Below, one piece after another: positions 1-13,800 of a stretch of DNA of 64,000 nt. The DNA lies in the NCBI GenBank assembly GCA_949710005.1, contig OX453287.1:16641560-16705559 (forward strand). The letters are read 5' to 3'. Position 1 is the first letter of the stretch. Each line of letters begins with the position of its first letter. Under the pieces are notes generated by a model. It worked only from the letters and a program-made list of their open reading frames with translations, did no database searches and was not told the origin of the DNA. The translations under genes were made by a program, and so were the position numbers. This DNA comes from Ricordea florida (taxonomy: Eukaryota; Cnidaria; Anthozoa; Corallimorpharia; Ricordeidae).

Positions 1-1156
1 ATGTATAAAGGAGTAAGTTTCTGAAAAAGCTGAAGCCGCGTCGGTAGGAAATTGAAACACAAAAAATGGGTTTATCAAGCGAGTTGCTAATTCTCTGAAA
101 TTGCGATGAATAACGGCAGAATATTTACCGAGCTGGGAAGCAACGAGCTAAATATTCCTAAAGCCACTATTCACCGAGATTGAAGAGAATATTTGTTTAA
201 GTATATACCAATGAAGCAATCTCAATCTCATCAAAGTGATGGTGACAATTACTTTATTTCAAAAATACGTCGTTACACATTAGCAAAACTCACTTACACC
301 AGAATTTCCCAAAACTCCAGCCACTATTCTGCTCCTAGGAGGTGAATAGTGTTGAATGTCCCAAGATGGTGAGCTAATCAGATCACTCAAAATGCCAACG
401 TTGCTGAGTGGTGTATACTACTGTAAGTTGTGCCAAAGTAAAATAAAGGAGAAGCTCTTTCAGTGGTACAGTTTATGTTATCAACTTCCAAGCTGGTACA
501 ATTCGCCTCTATAACCGTCAAAAACGGCAGTGCTATCTACCCATAATTTTTCAACCGTTTTGTTTTTATTTTGCTTAAGGTCAAAAAATTTTATTAACGA
601 AACCAATCGAAAGCAGTTTTCTTATTCAAATAAAACACCGAGGAACCTAAACAACTCAAACAAACCCTAATGGTTGATCTCAACTATAATCTTTAATTTT
701 AACGAAAGTTAGTAGAACTTACCACTCAGGCTAAGAACATTGAAGTTCTCATGAGGTCCGAGAACAACCTATAATGTTAAAGAGCAAATATAATACAGTA
801 AAAAAGGATTGTTGCGATATACATTTAACTGAATGTGAAAATGACTGAGAAAAATTATACAGTAAAACAAACAGTGCTACACGACAGTACCGTTCAGTAT
901 ATTTTTGCAAAGAATGGTGAAACCGCATGGTTTTATCCATAACTTAATAATAGACATGCAAATATTTCAACGAGCTCTTTGGCTGAGAGCACGTCAATTA
1001 ACCCAAAAGTGCAGAAAGTTGAAATTAAGTGCAGAAATTTGAATGTAACTTTTTGCATGCATAAATTATTATTAACAAGTAATCAGATGATTTTGAGTGC
1101 AATTTTGTACAAATAAGCACTCGAACATTTTTCAAAGACAAAGATTTTTCTATTTA
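1..1156. other. non-coding stretch downstream of the visible MVP exons
   Basis: No exon of MVP or of another gene could be recognised here, although the MVP 3' half should lie in or beyond this direction. The sequence is AT-rich. A short palindrome at 322-351 has 8-bp arms (cactattc / gaatagtg) around a ctcctaggag core, a type of small foldback seen elsewhere in this window. Confidence 0.4.
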
Positions 1157-1447
1157 GGCACAGTAGTGTAGTGGTTACCGTGTCGGACTTCCGAGCAGAA
1201 GGTTTGGAGTTCGAGCCCTGGTGCTGGCACTGTGTTGTTTTCTTTACTCCACACTGTCTCTCTCCACCCAGGTGTATAAATGGGTACCAGCGATACAATG
1301 CTGGGGGTGACCCTGCGATGGACTAACATCCCATCCAAGGGGGAGTAATAATACTCCCAGGTGCTTCACGTTAATGAAACCGGGATAAGCTCCGGCCATG
1401 TGGGCCTTAAAGGCTCGTGTGCGCCGTTACCTACCTTACCCAACAAT
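1157..1447 (+). repeat. tRNA-derived SINE, copy 1
   Basis: The head has a pol III box A-like stretch (tagtgtagtgg) and a box B-like stretch (gttcgagccc), followed by a non-tRNA body (tgggtaccagcgatac, then tcccaggtgcttcac). A second copy lies on the minus strand at 14050-14250, and tail fragments occur near 40905-40975 and 53300-53350. The repetition and the poor tRNA fold argue for a SINE rather than a tRNA gene. Confidence 0.75.
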
Positions 1448-1876
1448 AAAGGTGAGTTGACTGACTTAATGCCAGGACCAAAATATTAAGACTAAAGTAA
1501 TGTACATGGTTAAATATGTGTTATTTACCAAGCGTGAAGTAAAAAAGAAAACAGAACGAAAGAAAACGAAAGAAGCGAAAAAAAAAACATCCCAAAGAAT
1601 GGTCAAAGCGCATGGTTGGATCTTAAGATAAAAAGCTGAGAACCACGCTGTACTAGCAAAACAAACAGTACCACGGTAGTTCTATTCCCTGGCTTTCCAC
1701 AAAATGGTCGCACCGTATGGTTTGATCCACAGATGCAAAAAGGAGAACTACATTATATAGTCAATTAAATAGTACCACCGTACAGTACTGTTAAGAAGCT
1801 TTACAAAAATGGTCCCATTGCACATATGAAAAAAGATTGAAAACATAGAATGAAAAAAAAAAAATCATTTATTTAC

Positions 1877-4800
1877 TAGGTCTGGTCCAAAGATCACCCG
1901 TGCTGTTTTCTTCAAGTGGTCATAAACCTGCCAGAACAACAAAATTGCTATTAAATCAATTCGAGTTTTACAGCTACAAATTAAAATAGTTAGTTTATAA
2001 AATACGGCCTTTTATTTTGGGGGGCCTAACACGAAGTGTGTAGCCAAATTATGGCACAATCGGATTTATTCATATATTTGTTTGTCCACGACAGTCGAGC
2101 GCCTGTCACGTGGTCTAGTAAGCCACATATGTACGCATTGCAGACCTATTTTTCAATGAGGATAACATTTAAGAGACCAACCTGTACAGCGGTGTTTCCA
2201 GGGCAACGATACACAATGACTCTTGTCTTGTCTCGACCCTTTAAATTTACCAGAAAAATATTTTAGAGCAATATTTACAGGGTATATTTAGTGTAAGCAA
2301 TTCGTCTTCAATTAAGACTTTTCCATGACATCAAAATAGGAGCCCATCACCAGGAGAGCTCCTCTTCTCTGCCACACCTTTACCCCAGCACAGCTGCAAA
2401 TGGAACTAATTTTAGCTTCTTTTTCACGGCAATAAAACAAATGAATTATTACACCAACGAATAAAACTACGACAAATAAAATTCTCATCAAGCATGTGAA
2501 CGTTTCTGGGTTTGTTCTAACGATATTTTTTTTTTAGTTTTCGTTCGAGGCTTCTTTCTCTTCTTGTCTGCAGCACAGTTCCGCGGAAAAAAATTAGTTC
2601 GTAAAATAGACGCAATTGTTACTGTGCTGGGGACGTCACCCGACACACACTTATCAGGCACGTAGCCAGGATTTTTTTTCAGGTACGCCAAAGTTGGATA
2701 TTAATTGTCCGAGCAATTCGTCGGGTGATGTATAATTGTCCGAGCAATATATTCCTACAAAATTTCAGGTACGCCATGGCGCATTGGCGTACAGGGTAGC
2801 TACGTGCCCGCTTATGACCAGAAATGCACGCTGCATTCTTTAACAAACACTTCATATTTGTAGGAGTGATTTGGGAATTCCATATCACTTCACATAGCAG
2901 AGAAATTAGAGTGTTTTGGTGAGATAAGAACAGTCAAGACACATTGCGGTGTCAAATATGAGGAATATGAATCTCATCAATGTGCATTTCTGTACGTATC
3001 TCCAGAGACATGCGTGCGCTCCTGGTAACGCGCTCCTCTTGTTTTACACTGCTAAACATTTCGCACCTCGGGTCTGGTAATAGCAGGATCAATGGACGAT
3101 TCAAAATATGCCATTTTGCGAATATCATCACTACCACAGCCTCCACCATTCCTACAGAAAATATTAGACATGAATACGTCAAAACAAACATGCTCGGTTC
3201 AAAGCTAAACTTCATCATACCTTTTTTTTTTTCATTTGCTTGATGGGTTTGGCTTTACTCTTTACGAAGAAAAATTGTATTGCAGCTCTGTTTAAGTTTG
3301 TTTCATTCAAATTTTAAGTCGCTTCCAATTTGACTGTTCTTATTCGTTAAAACAGTCAAAGTGCTACAATTGGTTCCGGCAAAGTACAAAGGTCCAATGA
3401 CAGCAAAATACGACTATCCAATAACAAATTAAAACGTATGACTGTAGAATATATTTCTTCGATGACAGCACCCGTACGAAATGGTCGCGTTTTTCAACAT
3501 GTACTCAATTGAAGTATCATTTGATAGCAGAATGCTGGTTACTCTGTAACTACTGCATGTAAAGCACCACTGAAGCTCACCTCAGAATCATCTCAACATC
3601 TTCATTCAACTCCTTTTCCCAGGGCTCTTCGTACGCTTTCATCAAATAGGACTGGGGACCCATCACAGAGCGGACCTAAGTAAAAATACAATCGCGTTTA
3701 ATTACAGCACGGCAGCGAGACAACAAACTAACAATTTTTGCTGAAAGGAGACATTTGCGGCTTGTTACCCTCAATCCTTTGCAAACCATGTCTTTGTTTT
3801 TTTTCGAGCCCACGATAAAAAGCTGCACAACTCTCAATCATTAAATAATCGCTCAAGTTGCAGTGATCGTTATACCAGGATTCTCATATATTAACCGCTT
3901 ACTAACCGAGCAAGCTCGGCTAGTAAGTTGTTTATTATATGGCACTTTATTTCTGATAGTAAATGTTCGTCTTCTTCATCCATGTTTGAAATTTCGCAAA
4001 AATTTCAATCTTTTTAGCTTCTTCTGGTAGTTTCACTGTGAAGAATGACAATATTCACATTTTTTTTTTCGCTTCGCTCCAAAACAAAAATACACGGGTT
4101 GGACCGTTTCCATGGAAATCGTCCGTACAGCAAAATCCTGACCGAGAAAGAACCAATCAGAGCACAGGGATTTGCCTAAGATTGGCTTTGCCATATAATA
4201 AGACATGCTTACTAACATATAAATGTGGCTAAATGAAATTTAGGCTAAGCTAAAGTCAAACCAATGCTGGTCAGTGGTTGCCGCAGTCGATATGTGGGGA
4301 GTTCAAGGGCCACAACCAAGTTTTGCCTGCTTTACCGGTTGTAGGTCGATTAGCCCCCAAGTCGATTAGCCCCCGGTCGATTAGCCACCAAGTAAAAGTC
4401 GACTAGCCCCAAACGAAAATCTGTTCTCAACATACTAGATTACTCTTCTTCGGGTTTCTCGTTGTTTTACTAATGCTTGGATTATAACTTGCGATCTAAG
4501 TTATCTACTCGTGACGCTGACATCGGCATTCTAACAAACCTGCGATGGTCTACGAACCAAACCTTTTTTGATGTTGATGAAATTGTAGCCTGTTGCGATC
4601 GAGAAAAATCAGTTGATCTGATCGATCAGAACTTTATCTTGTAAATGTTGTTTACTTCATAAACATTCAGAACCAAAATCTCATTCTAAAGATCATAAAC
4701 CAAGCAAAAGTCATGAACTTTTTAAACGCAAAGTAAAGATTAAAGAAGAAAGTAAATCCGGTCACCCTTAACGGACGAACGAACAAACGATCTTAAAGTT

Positions 4801-7800
4801 ATTGACTTCAATTCCAAGCATTAGTAAAACAACGAGAAACCCAAAGAAGAGTGATCTAGTAAGTTGGAAACAGATTTTCGTTTGGGGCTGGTCGACTTTT
4901 ACTTGGGGGCTAATCGACCGGATACCGCTTTACCTATGCTCGCTTGTTGTTTGGTTGGCCTTTTCACGTCGCTTTTCTCCCTCATCGACACCTCTTGACA
5001 AATCGCTTATGCCGCGTAGGACGAGACACAGTTTAAAAGCACCTTTCGATTCCAGCATCGACATGATTCCAGCCACCAGCGTTTCTACTTCGAGCCAATT
5101 CGTCGCACCAGCCATTTCCCAAGCCGTATCACAACCGGAACTAATTTTTCCGGACACTCTTGCGGCCTCTATTGTCAACACCATACGGCCTTTCATGGCT
5201 CAAGGGTACTAGTCCTCCTCAACGCCGATCGCAACTTCGCATGCTTTGACGAATATCTCCAGTCAGGCCCACCCGTGCCCATCCTCTTCTGAAGGTACGC
5301 CCTCGCTCGTTCCTTCTTTTGTAAACGAATTTTCTTTGCCTTCTCAGGTCTCTCCCTCATCACCTCTCAACCCCACCTCGTTCCCTTCTGCCGTTTTTAA
5401 TCACGTCTCAGGCAACATCTCGGGCCAAACCACGTCTTTCCCGCCATGCACATCCACCATCGCGGCCTTTCAGCAACCCTTCATCATCTGCCCCGGTTTC
5501 TGTCCGGTCCCTTATAAGCTTTTCTCACAGATCATTGCCGGCAAATTCGTAGATCTAGGTGAGTTACTTTCTGACAATTTGTTGGAGACAGAGCCCGAGC
5601 TGACACTCTTCTTCGACGGGCGTATAGTTCTGACCTCAATGATTAAGCGGCCCAAACGCAGAATCGACGACATCACTGCCTGATCCGAAGCCTTTTCAAT
5701 ATACTGTAAAGTTCTGCCATCACACGTTCCTGCCAGATGGCGCGACCACACGCTGTACAAGCTTCTTATTTTTCGCACATACAGGCAGTTTCAAGGCAAC
5801 GCGAGGCTCACTTACGACCGCGCCTTCTGCGAACACGCTACCGTCTCTCCCGGCTAACAGATTGGTCCAACATTGACCCCAGCTCTTCAATTTAGATACT
5901 GCTGGATTACCTGCATCCCTCCCACAGTCATCCCTCCTCAGGTCTGGACACGCTAATTTATCCCACCTTGAACAAGACTGTGGTTCTTTAATGGCACATG
6001 AACTGACACTCTGGACTTGTAGAACCTACAGATCTGCTCAACTCCAGTTCTTTAATTTCCGCTCTCAGTTGGGACAGCTGCACCCTAATGGCTCCCCCGG
6101 CCCAGCAGAGGAATGGACCCTTTTCTTGTTGGCAACTCACATTGCTTCATCACTCTGCTCCTCTTCAATCAAGATTTACCTGTCTGCCGTTTGCTCTCTG
6201 CACGTGGACGTGGGTTTCCCCGACCCCTTAGCCAATTGTCTTCAACTTCAACGTGTTGTGCGTGGCATTAAGAGGACTCAAGGCTCATCAAGCTCCACCA
6301 GACTGCCTATTACAGACCACCACCTGCTGATAATTCACAGGTCGCTGTCCATTTTCCATACAGGACCATACCATGTTCTGGGCTGCATCAACCCTGGCAT
6401 ACTTTGGGTATCTGAGCTCACTGTTGCCTCCCTGTTGGAAGTTAATCCTGCTATCCACTTGACTCTCAATGACATTTCTGTTGACTCCCATTCATCGCCA
6501 TCTGGCATTCAGGTCCACGTAAAACCAGCCAAGACTGACCTGCTCCACAAAGGTTGTTATGTGTATATTAGCATAGGTAATCCTCAACTTTGTGCTGTGT
6601 CTGCCCTTATGTCATATCTTGTTAGTTGTAGTACGTGACCGGGTGGAGAGGTCCCCTCTTCTTCCTTGTAAATGGCCAGCCGCTTTCCCGCAGCCTCATA
6701 TCTCGTTGGCTGAAAGAGATATTTGCCACAGTTGCCATCCCCAGTATCTTTTCTCGCCACAGCTTCCACACTGGGGCTGAGACAGTTGCTGCTCGCAAAG
6801 GGATCTGTCACCACCTCATTCAAGTTCTGGGTGGTTGGAATAGCAATGCATACAAACTCTACATCCGTATCCTAGCCGACACCTTGACCCATATATTGCC
6901 TTTGTTGTCGCAGTGACCTCAGACTTGGTGTCATTTGTTGCTTATCGACTACTCCTGGCTAAGATTTTGTTCCACCTGTTTTCCAAGGCTCCTCCTTGTG
7001 TCGTTGGATGTCTTGGTTTGCTGAATAGCATTGCATACAACATACAGCCTGGCTTGCCATCGTAATCGCAGTTTTTCTCTGGCTGTCACATCTGCTGCTC
7101 ACATCGGTAGCTAACTTTAGCCTCCTCGGTTTTTACTGGCCTTGCATCACAGCTCATTGCCGCCTGTTGCTGGGTTGGGTGCTTGGAGGTATTTTCTTTT
7201 GGATATAAGGACATCCCATGTCCACCCAGTCCTCAGGCCCTCCTTTCTCCAAGCACTGCTGCTTGGAGCCTTCTTTGGAGGTTGGCTGTGGCTGGGTTGG
7301 CATGGAAACCTCCTTGCTTCTGGGAGATTACTGCTCTCGTCATTTGCTACCTTCTAAGGCACCTACCGGCCAATACCTCTATTGGTGAAGAGTTTGAATG
7401 TGGCTAAATGAAATTTAGGCAAAGTTAAAATCGAGCCAATGCTGGTCAGCGGTTATTGCCAGTCGATATGTGGGGAGTTCTAGGGCCACAACCATGCTTT
7501 GCCTGTTTTGCCTTTGCTCGCTGGTTACTTGGCCCTCCCTCCTCTCCCTGGTAAGTGTTTCATGTTAAGTATATTTCCACACACTGTCTCCTCAGTACTG
7601 TGTGACAGGTGCTTGAGGTGGGCTGTGGCTGGATTGCCATGGAAACCTCCTTGCAGGGAGGAGATTACTGCTCTCCACATTTGTTACCTTTTAAGGCATC
7701 TATCCACCAATACGTCTATTGGTGAAGCGTTTAAATACTTACTGCTCCAGTCTGTGTATCCCTGATATAGATTCCTTCATTGTCAGAGAGTGGTGTTGCC

Positions 7801-10800
7801 TTCCTGAAAATAGAAACTTTAGGCATTACATATTTAGGTAAAGTTGGGTAAATATATACTGGTTTGGAACAGTGTCCCGGGGAATAAATGCAGACCCCAA
7901 AGTTTGACACGACCTGATCAAAGTCAACTAGCAGATTACGTTGGTAAGATGGTACATGTACATAACATAATGTATACACTCTCAAATTGTTACATAAATG
8001 AAGCTCAATGAATTTTTACTGTATTGAAGTAATAAGGTAAATAGATCCTAGATTTTAAATTTAAGTTAGAAATTCATATCTAAATTAAGTGGTGCAAGTT
8101 AGTTTGAGGGGGTCCAGGTATTTGGAAGTCAAATGTACTTTTAAAGAAAACCAAGTTACAAAGGGGTCCAAATCTGTGAAGATGCCAAATCAACCCTGAC
8201 AATATTAATTATTAATTAATTAATAATACAAATATGAATTAATAATATTAATAATAACCAAGTTTATGGCACTCTCACTAAGGAGAATTACTACTTAGAT
8301 TATAAGAATAAAAATGGGGGTAACAAACCTTCTGGATTTTACAGTCACTTCAATTAGTGGAATGTACTCTACAGGACCAAAGATCATCCAACGATCACCA
8401 GGAGAACGATGGCATGGTTCTAACAAAGAAACAAAAAAATGCAATTTATTTAAACTTGGAGATTTTACCCTTTGAAACCACCTTAAGTTACAACTCTAGC
8501 ACAGCTTCAGCTAGACAATGGGCAACATTAACAAAACTATCAAAAATTTGTTATAACAAAATCAGTTGAACTGTGTCAAGATCTCATTAGCTCGATTTAC
8601 CTGTTGAATCTGAGCATTTGTGATTAATTCTTGTTAAATGGTTACCAATAATTTTGGGTTTACAAACAAGTTGAAAAAGTAAAGTTATACCATTGTAAAG
8701 CTATAGAGTTGGTTGTATGGTGCCTAGTTGTAGACAGATTTGACTGCAATTGTCGCAGATGAATTAACTGTGCCCTCCTGAAAGGCTTGTGTTCAAGAGC
8801 TGACTATTGTACGTGTATAACTGTAACAACAGAAAACCGGTTGGTTGAGCTCACCTTCAACAGAATTGTCATCAAAATGATCAATTGCAGAAAGAACAAG
8901 AGCTTCATCATATTCCAAAATGTAGCATTTCTGAATCCCACCATCTAGTTCCTCACCTACAACACAAGAAGGCTTCATTTAAAAAACAATGTCTTATACA
9001 TTAACAGTTGTAACAACAGGCTTTCATACTAAAACACATTACTGAGCAATGAAGATAATTAAGAGACCTAGCAATTAAGTTCTGGTATCCAGGTTACTGG
9101 TAGGTAGGAGTAACATGCATAAAGAAACAACTCCACTCATAAAATTGGTAAAACATAATGACATGGCTTTGTCATATTTAGGTAAGCACAAAAAATAATA
9201 AAAGGAAAAAATTACCAGGGCTGTGTTCTTGACATACAAAGTAAATGGTTAATAGATTACCATTGTGAGATTTTCTTATGTATTTGGCTCAATGTATTGT
9301 ACATGGAAGCTTAAATTACATGTAACTAGAAGTACATATAGTGCTGTGCTGGAAGTATATAGGAAAAGTAAAGTTCATATTAATTGCATTGGTTAAACTA
9401 TATAAATTACAGATACGCATGCACATGTGATGCATGACTTACATTTCATACAAGTAAACTACCTATAATGCTGTTACCTCCCCTCTTTTCCACTCTCAAA
9501 GATTTACTTGCCTGGATGCAAAAAGAAACTGGTTACTCCTTTGCGTAATTCTCTCTTTCCAAGCTGATTGCGTCCTTTGCTATCAACAGGATCAACAACA
9601 ATGCAATACTCTTGTCGTCCCACGACTGTCTGGGACACTGTGGCAACAACTTCCTGTGTTTTAAATTGGAAGTAAACAGGTATCAGTACATGAGAAGTAT
9701 CTATGGGCAGTTTATTTAATACTTAACAGTGATTTCCAAGGGCCCCATTCAAACCAGCCTTGCTGAATTGGGCATCCCTGTACAAATATTGCTAAAATAA
9801 ATAAACAAGGGCTAATAGATCACAGGAAGCCTTAAGCACCTAGTGTCAATGCATAGTTTCTGTACTTAGAAGCAACTACAGTGTAACAAAGGCTTTAAGT
9901 GGATGGTTTTGCAAGTGGGCAAGATGAGTCTAATCCAGACTTCTGATTGGCTATCCAAAATAGGCCCATCTTCCCTGTTCAGGATTTCCTGCATTGTCCC
10001 ATAAAACAAAACAATGCAGAATGGCCATGTAATAAATCTTTTATTGATCAACCAAGCTTGTTTGGTCAAAATGGTTAGATATTGGCCTTGTTATTTCTTG
10101 TGTTTTTACTGACTGAATCATAGTCAAGGTCAATAAAAATGCAAAAACAAAATACTTGGCTAATATGCAGCCACCTTGACCACCATCTTGGTCAAAACTG
10201 CATATATACAGTACTGCAGTGAAAAAAGTAAGTTCACACTTGATACTCATGAATCAAGAATTCAGGGTTGAGTCTCAAACCTCATCTTGAAAACAAGTGT
10301 TAACTTATTTTAGCACTGTGCTGTAGGACGGCTTCCAGTAGTATACAGCCACCTCCTTCATCCTTACTACCACTGGTTGACAAACCTGTTTGGACTAAAG
10401 CCTTTCACAAGCCCCAAACTGTGGCAGCCTGCAAAGCCAGCATTCAAAGGGGGAGAAGGTAAGGGGAGTGTTTGGGTGCAAAAAGTTAGAGTGTGGAGCA
10501 TAAGGGGAGGGGGATAGAGGGAACAACATTCCCTTCTCCTCATCCTTGAGGGAACATACATTAACGATATCTAGGTTAACATTGTAACTTGAGAAATGAG
10601 ATAAATTGCTTTTATTTCAATTGACGTGTGAATATACTGGCCTCACTATTAATTCTTTTTTCTTTTATTTGCATTTATCCTCCAAAGGGGTTCTTATATT
10701 ATAATAATAATGGGGCTCCAAATGCCACATTCTTAGCCTGGCATCTTTGGTTAAATCACAAGGTTCTAATACATGAGTTGTTACTTTAACTGAATTCCTC

Positions 10801-13800
10801 TTTTTACCTCGGAAACATCAGGTATATACATCTCTGTATCTTCATTTGTGACAAGCCACTCATCGCCTGCATTCCTAATAAAAGAATTCATAGGATTTTA
10901 TGATGTGAAACAGTTGATGCAGTTTACTCAAACCAATGTCTTTGCAATTGCCTTAACAACAACATCCTAAAATAAATGCTGTTGGTATACAATCACAAAG
11001 TAGCACTTATCCTGAAGAAGAAGGGACAAATGTGTGAGTGAAGAACAAATTAACAAAGACTAAAATTGAGATGCACACTTGTGTTCTGAACAATCAGCCC
11101 AACAATATTTGCTAATTGAGGCATGGTAAATAGAAATTATATGTGATTACCCTAAGGCTAACTCTCAGCTAATATGTGCACTGTGATTGGTCAATTTAGC
11201 AGGCTGTACTTCACTGTATGGCCCGCTAAATTCAAAAGTTTGTTTTGAGATATAATAAATATCTTACAAACCTCGTTTTCTCGGTCCGTACTGTAAGTTA
11301 CGGATCCTTGTTTTTTTCTGCTTGGATTTATGGCCCACACACTTAATTTGCACGTGGGCCATAAATCTGAGCAGAAAAACTTGGTCCATAACTTACAGTA
11401 TGGACCTTGAACTCAGTAAGAGGTATTTATTTCAAGTTACTGTGCAATATAAAGGTACCAAACTTTTACTATAATCACAAAAAAGTAGTGTGCTGGTACC
11501 TCTTTTTCCCCAAGGCATCAATACATGTCTGTTTTGCTCTCATGTGTAGCGCTTTAGTCTCTGTGAGAGTGTGGGCCTTTTCAATACCAACAATCTAGTA
11601 AAACAAGTGAAAAGAAAACAGCAATTAATTGTTAAGTATCTTGTTATCGTCTCTAACCACAGGATGTAAGAAAATGACTTCCTTTGGTGTCAGCTAAAGG
11701 TGTTTCTCTAGATCAATGAAGTTAATTTATTAATTCCAGATAAGCAGATCAAGAAGCCTAGAAGAGTTTAAATCAAGTTTCAAGAATTTTATGCTTACAA
11801 ACCTGTTCATAAGCTCCAGGGAGGTATGCACCAAGTTCTCTTATCAACCACTCTTCATGCGTTACATGCTTCCTAAAATAGTAGAGGGTGATGATTATTT
11901 CCTTATTTATTATACCATTTAAAACATAATGGAGTGAGTTGAAAGTTGTCATAAATTTGAGTAGGGAAGGAGAGAATAACATACAGTAGAGACCTTGAAC
12001 TCAGTAAGAGGTATTTATTTCAAAAGTTACTGTGCAATATAAAGGTACCAAACTTTTACTATAATCACATAAAAGTAGTGTGCTGGTACCTCTTTTTCCC
12101 CAAGGCATCAATACATGTCTGTTTTGCTCTCATGTGCAGTGCTTTAGTTAGGTTCATGGAGTGAGAATAAGTACATTAAGTTACAAGGGATTGCCCAGAG
12201 TTCTCCAGAAAATTTTAAGGAGAAGGAGAGGAATTGAAAGTAGATGGCAGTGGGTTCATTCAAAAGGCACTGAGTGCCTTTCACTCAGAGCAGGTATAGG
12301 AGGGGGGTTGCCCTACTCCAATTAAAGAGGGGGGGGGAGGGTTTGAGGGGCTCCCCTGAGAAAATTTTAATTTGGGGGGTGCTAAATAAACATACCACTA
12401 ATTAAAAGCAGATAATTATTATTTAAGTGAATCTCTTAGATTTTATTTTCTCAAACAAACCACAGCAGATTTATTTTTAATATCCCTCTTTATAGGAACT
12501 CATTTCTTTGAGTAGCCGGCACATTCGTGATGACTAGAGGGCAGTTTTCGCCAATTGTCAGAACTTCTAGAGAACACTGTCAACCATTATGCAATTGCTT
12601 TGTGGTCATGCATTCGTGAATGAAATCATGCTTAATTATAAGGACCCCTTCATGTAAAGTTGTATTAGACGTGAAGAAAATTGCATGACTCTTGACCATG
12701 CTACAACTTCCCCCAACACCGGCATTGGGCATGCAGTTTACCAAAAATTAACTACAATTATTGTAAGGTGTTGTCTTGCTATACAAGGCAAATTATTGAA
12801 TCCAGAATCTTATTGAATTTGAACGTCACTGAATGAATTAGACCCATTCAAATTTCTTTAAATGGGATACACGAGAGAGTGGGGAGCAGGGTTGGCGCAG
12901 TGGTGAGAGCGCTCGCCTTCCACCAATGTGTCCCTGGTTCGATTCCCGGCCCCGGCGTCATATGTGGACTGAGTTTGTTGGTTCTCTGCTCTGCTCCGAG
13001 AGGTTTTCCTCCGGGTACTCCGGTTTTCCCCTCTCCACAAAAACCAACATTTCATTTGATTTGATTTGTGCTTTACAGTGTCCCCAGTTAGTATGTCAGT
13101 GCTAGATACAGTTGACACTCAAATAAAGGTCATTATTATTAGAGTGGTAGAAACCAGGGAGTGTACTAGTCATGTAAGAACACAATCTGTTCATTGATAA
13201 AGCACAAGTTTGAGCTATGATGCAAAGCAACTCATACATACTTTCCTTTTTTATCCACCAAATCCTGTTTAGCCCTCAGTCTTATCGCTTCACCATGTTT
13301 GATGACTCGAGGTTTAACCCTCTTAACAATCTCCTGTAATTAAAATTAATTGACATCATTAGACAGTACAATCAATTGGATGAATCACTAACCATTGGGC
13401 AAAACACTTATGGACTGGATAGCAAAATATCCAATCAATAGGGCTACCCACTCTTTAAAAAACTGGCCAGGGCCTATTTAAAGGTAAAAAATTTGGGGAA
13501 ATATCAATTCTTTTATGAAAAGAACAGGATGTTACATGTGATTACCTAGCAGGGCTTAAAAGCCATGGATTTATTACTTAATCTGAAGTTTAAACTGATT
13601 ATACTAACAAGCCTTCAGATTAAAGGGTCACATTATATTACACATAGATTAGCGAACAGGTTACTGTAAATGCCCTAAGTGACATACAGCATATGGTGTT
13701 GGCTTATACGTGAGGGGTCCCTCCAGCTGCCACAGATCACCAGTCTTCCACTCCACTGCTCCATCTTTGTAATCCATGACTGCAGTAAGCTGGAGCCCCT

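Larger units (their letters stand above)
4219..7740 (+). mobile_element. decayed tyrosine-recombinase element with split direct repeats (Ngaro/DIRS-like), no RT
   Basis: Repeat A occurs at about 4222-4335 (continuing at about 4935-4960 after an insertion) and again at 7397-7533. Repeat B occurs at about 7285-7396 and again at about 7610-7736. The order A1 - coding core - B1 - A2 - B2 is the split-direct-repeat layout of Ngaro-type retroelements. The core holds a gag-like broken ORF and a broken tyrosine recombinase. No reverse transcriptase or RNase H motif was seen, so this is a deleted derivative or an RT-free relative. It lies inside an MVP intron and ends directly beside the splice donor of the exon at 7743-7803. 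Confidence 0.6.

Noticed and set aside
1157..1235. tRNA gene candidate
   Set aside because: Box A and B are present, but arms pair poorly, a SINE body follows and another copy exists at 14050-14250.
12891..12965. tRNA gene candidate
   Set aside because: Good box B but a repeat body and tail follow; SINE head.
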